Origin: Pithys albifrons albifrons
Lineage: Eukaryota; Chordata; Aves; Passeriformes; Thamnophilidae
Assembly: GCF_047495875.1 (NCBI RefSeq)
Contig: NC_092462.1
Location: forward strand, 41,143,669 to 41,207,668
Length of the DNA stretch: 64,000 nucleotides
Direction of reading: 5' to 3'
Shown here: positions 61,477 to 64,000 of the stretch, one piece after another
Numbering within the stretch: position 1 is the first letter of the stretch
How the letters are laid out: every line of letters begins with the position of its first letter
Program-made: the position numbers and the translations under genes
Notes under the pieces: model-generated
The model's input: only the letters and a program-made list of their open reading frames with translations
Told to the model about the DNA's origin: nothing
The model's database searches: none

Positions 61477-64000
61477 TCATTGTATATTTTACATTAATTT
61501 TGCCTGGATGGGTTTTCCTGGACTTGAGATTCTCGCTCTGTCTTTGAGTTTTATGGTGTTTACATAACAGCTTCTATTCTTAGTACTAACACTGTGGGCC
61601 CTGGTTCCTGGCATTGCTGGGATTATGATAACAAACTGTTGCTTACCATGGTAGGTTGTAAGGGCCATCCATTCATACTGAATGAGGCTGATGCTGAGAA
61701 CCTCATGTTATTTATTCTCCACAGAACTGCAACTTATGTTTTTTTCTAATGGACTTGTTACTGAGAACTTTGGATCAATTGCGTCAATGATTCAATTCAA
61801 TAAACTAGTAAATAAAAATTCCCTACATGATCTTTGGCTAAGCTGTGTCTAGGAACATGGCTTAAATACAGCTTTTAAAAAAGGACTATTGATAGAAGTA
61901 GCCAGATTGCTTCTTTGCATTGATGATCAATGTCTAGCGCTATCCATGGTGTTCCTCATAACTTGTGCTGGAATCCTGTGTGGAGGGTTCCATTTAGTGA
62001 GAAGGTACTTACCTTCTTAGTTTCTCTGCCATAAATTGGAATTTGTTGAATAGCAACATTAACTCTATCCTATGCTACTTCCTCAATTTACAAACACTTG
62101 AGTCATTATTCTTAGGGTTTTCAAGAGTTCTTACCAACAAAGATGGAGAAAGAATCTTTGTATGGGAAAACTCAGTACCCATTTTTACCATGTCAACATA
62201 TAACTGCTCAAAAGAGAATGAAGTTTTAGTTCAGTGCCCTCAAAATGAAAACTGCGTTTGTGATGTGCAAGGTGTTCTTCCCCAATTCAAACCAAAGTAT
62301 GCTTCTCATAGATGTTAACATAGCAATATAATCACTCAAGTTCCAAGCTCGTAGACCTTTCAAGTTGACAGTCAAACAGATATGATGTGCTGGATCGTTT
62401 CAGTGTTTTATCTGGCAGATAGCAATAAAGTTTTATAAGCTTTTTCGAGTCATTTTTTCCATAAAATAGCATCGATGTTTTACCGACTTTTCTATTTTGC
62501 ATGTTCTCTGTGGGATAAAAGGTTTCATCTCAGAATGTGTAATAAATATTCTTCTGACTTTGTGCGCATGATAAACAAGAATCACTGCCTCTAGTTGCCT
62601 GCTAGAAACTGATGCCATCATCTAACTCTGTGTCTTGTCCTGGAAATGCAGCTGAGGCAAAGCAGCCACGCTGCTAGCCTGTTGTCTGGACTAGGGTCAC
62701 AGTATATGACTTTCTGTTGTCTTCTTCCACAAGCTAGTTAGGAACAATTAGATGTTTTTCTTATTGAACATTGGCCATTTTTACATTCTGATAACAATAA
62801 CTTTCTCCTCCTTTTCTTACACATGTCTTCCGTGATGCTGGGATACTTGTCCCAGGTCTGTTGTGAGAGCTTGTGCATGAGATCACAACTCCTCTGCCAA
62901 AGACAACATTTCCCATTAAAATCAGCAAACTGATTAATTGGACTGAATCAGGTGAAACTGAAGAATTCTACATCTGAGCACCTCAGAAAGAGCAGATCAG
63001 GGATGAGCCTCTGTTGCTATTTGTTGGACTTTGGCTGCTGTTCTCAGTTCCCATGTTTCTGAGGCCAGCATTCTTTGATCATGCTCCAGTAAATGAAGAT
63101 CAGAGCATCAAAGGGAGTTAAATATGTTGGCAGTGAGTGTCACCAAGCCTGACTTTCAAGTGTGCAATGCTAAGAATATATTCAGAAATGCTCATTAAGT
63201 GAATTAGGACAGTTAGGCACCTAAGAAATTAAACCATGCAGGGAAGAAATTTGAGCACAAGATCACCTAAATCTAGAAATACTAAATATTGAAGAGAGCA
63301 AAGATATAAAGTTTTGTGCTTTTTTTTTAATTTAAGCTGGTCTTATTGACAGTTGTAAAATCATAGCTAAGAATTTATTTCTGCAAGTGATAACATATAT
63401 AGAAAATACAAGCATGAATATTTCAGGGTTGTCTTCACACTCTTTTCTGTCTGGGGTCTAGAAGCAGACTATGTTAAGATCTATGGTGCCGATACTCTGA
63501 CAACACAAAGAATACTTAGACACTCAGTGATAGAATTAGTTACAAGTCTGTTTTGTAGCTGTGTTTATGCCAAGAACAAAATTTCTCAAATAGTGTGAAT
63601 CAATAATGTGCTAGCTGGTCACCATGTGTTAGAACATTTTTAATATTAAGCCTTTAGATTTCAGTAACTTACCCTTGTATTGCTACAATTATATTTTAGT
63701 ATTTATCTTCTTTCATGTTTAAATTGTCTGTACAGTCAAGCTATGTATTCATTTTTTTATATGTTTACACATAAGTTTTAAAAATATTTTCTTTTGCAAT
63801 CCAGGACTTAAGCTTAAGCAAAAGACTTAAGTGTTGTGTCTCTGCAACATGTGGGAGAGTTTTTACAGACTCTTATTCAGTGTTTTGTTTAGAGGTACCA
63901 TAGGAAATTATTTTCATGGTTCAGATAGAATTTGGATGCACACATCCAGTATCCACACACCACTTTTTCAGGCTGTAGAGCCAATCAGTCTAATGATCTA
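61473..64000. other. Non-coding DNA with one weak exon candidate
   Basis: No firm gene or transposon. The frame 62043-62318 plus contains a possible exon at 62117-62269: it follows a cattattcttag acceptor-like end and stops at a gtgcaag/gtgttc donor-like site. Its product has spaced cysteines (NCSKENEVLVQCPQNENCVC) but matches no family recognised here. Confidence 0.4.

Noticed and set aside
1..64000. CRISPR arrays, operons or other prokaryotic systems
   Set aside because: No regular spaced repeats, no dense coding and abundant vertebrate retroelements; the sequence is eukaryotic.

Overview
The window looks like a gene-poor, AT-rich stretch of a bird nuclear genome, most likely from a passerine. 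The bird assignment rests on several chicken-repeat-1 (CR1) LINE copies of different ages. The passerine hint is a SINE at 50442-50573 with a tRNA-Ile head and a CR1-type tail, the layout known from zebra finch TguSINE1. No complete protein-coding gene could be supported. The long reading frames are short, lack recognisable domains, and mostly fall in low-complexity, CpG-island or transposon DNA.

Layout. 1-7.4 kb: non-coding, with a strongly decayed, long CR1/L3-like LINE remnant on the minus strand (1757-2890), perhaps a second one (3139-3480), and a G-run cluster at 7379. 7.4-18.5 kb: AT-rich DNA with a GATA microsatellite (12625) and a GTTT-rich tract (16995). 18.53-19.02 kb: a clear CpG island, the best candidate for a promoter or first exon, with a minus-strand TATA-like box just outside it (19122). 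19.96-21.65 kb: a 5'-truncated plus-strand CR1 with a broken reverse transcriptase. 28.72-29.04 kb: a SINE with a tRNA-Gln head joined to a 5S rRNA-like body and a non-CR1 tail, bounded by a 10-bp target-site duplication. 31-37 kb: a decayed repeat, a possible conserved regulatory block (32430-33080) and one possible exon (36350-36518). 40.7 kb: a two-copy 98-bp tandem duplication. 42.28-42.59 kb: a solo retroviral LTR on the minus strand. 46.5-46.8 kb: small tandem duplications and a G-rich tract. 50-53.3 kb: the tRNA-Ile/CR1 SINE, homeodomain-site-rich blocks and an LTR-like, TATA-bearing segment. 54.7-57 kb: a possible old LINE and a younger CR1 fragment. 61.0-61.5 kb: AT-rich DNA with an inverted repeat, and a CR1 fragment interrupted by a 42-copy AT microsatellite.

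The most noteworthy item is the tRNA-Gln/5S composite SINE. The order tRNA then 5S is the reverse of the 5S-then-tRNA arrangement of the AmnSINE1 type, and its tail is not from CR1. Everything here comes from reading by eye. Repeat family names, conservation and exon status need database comparison.
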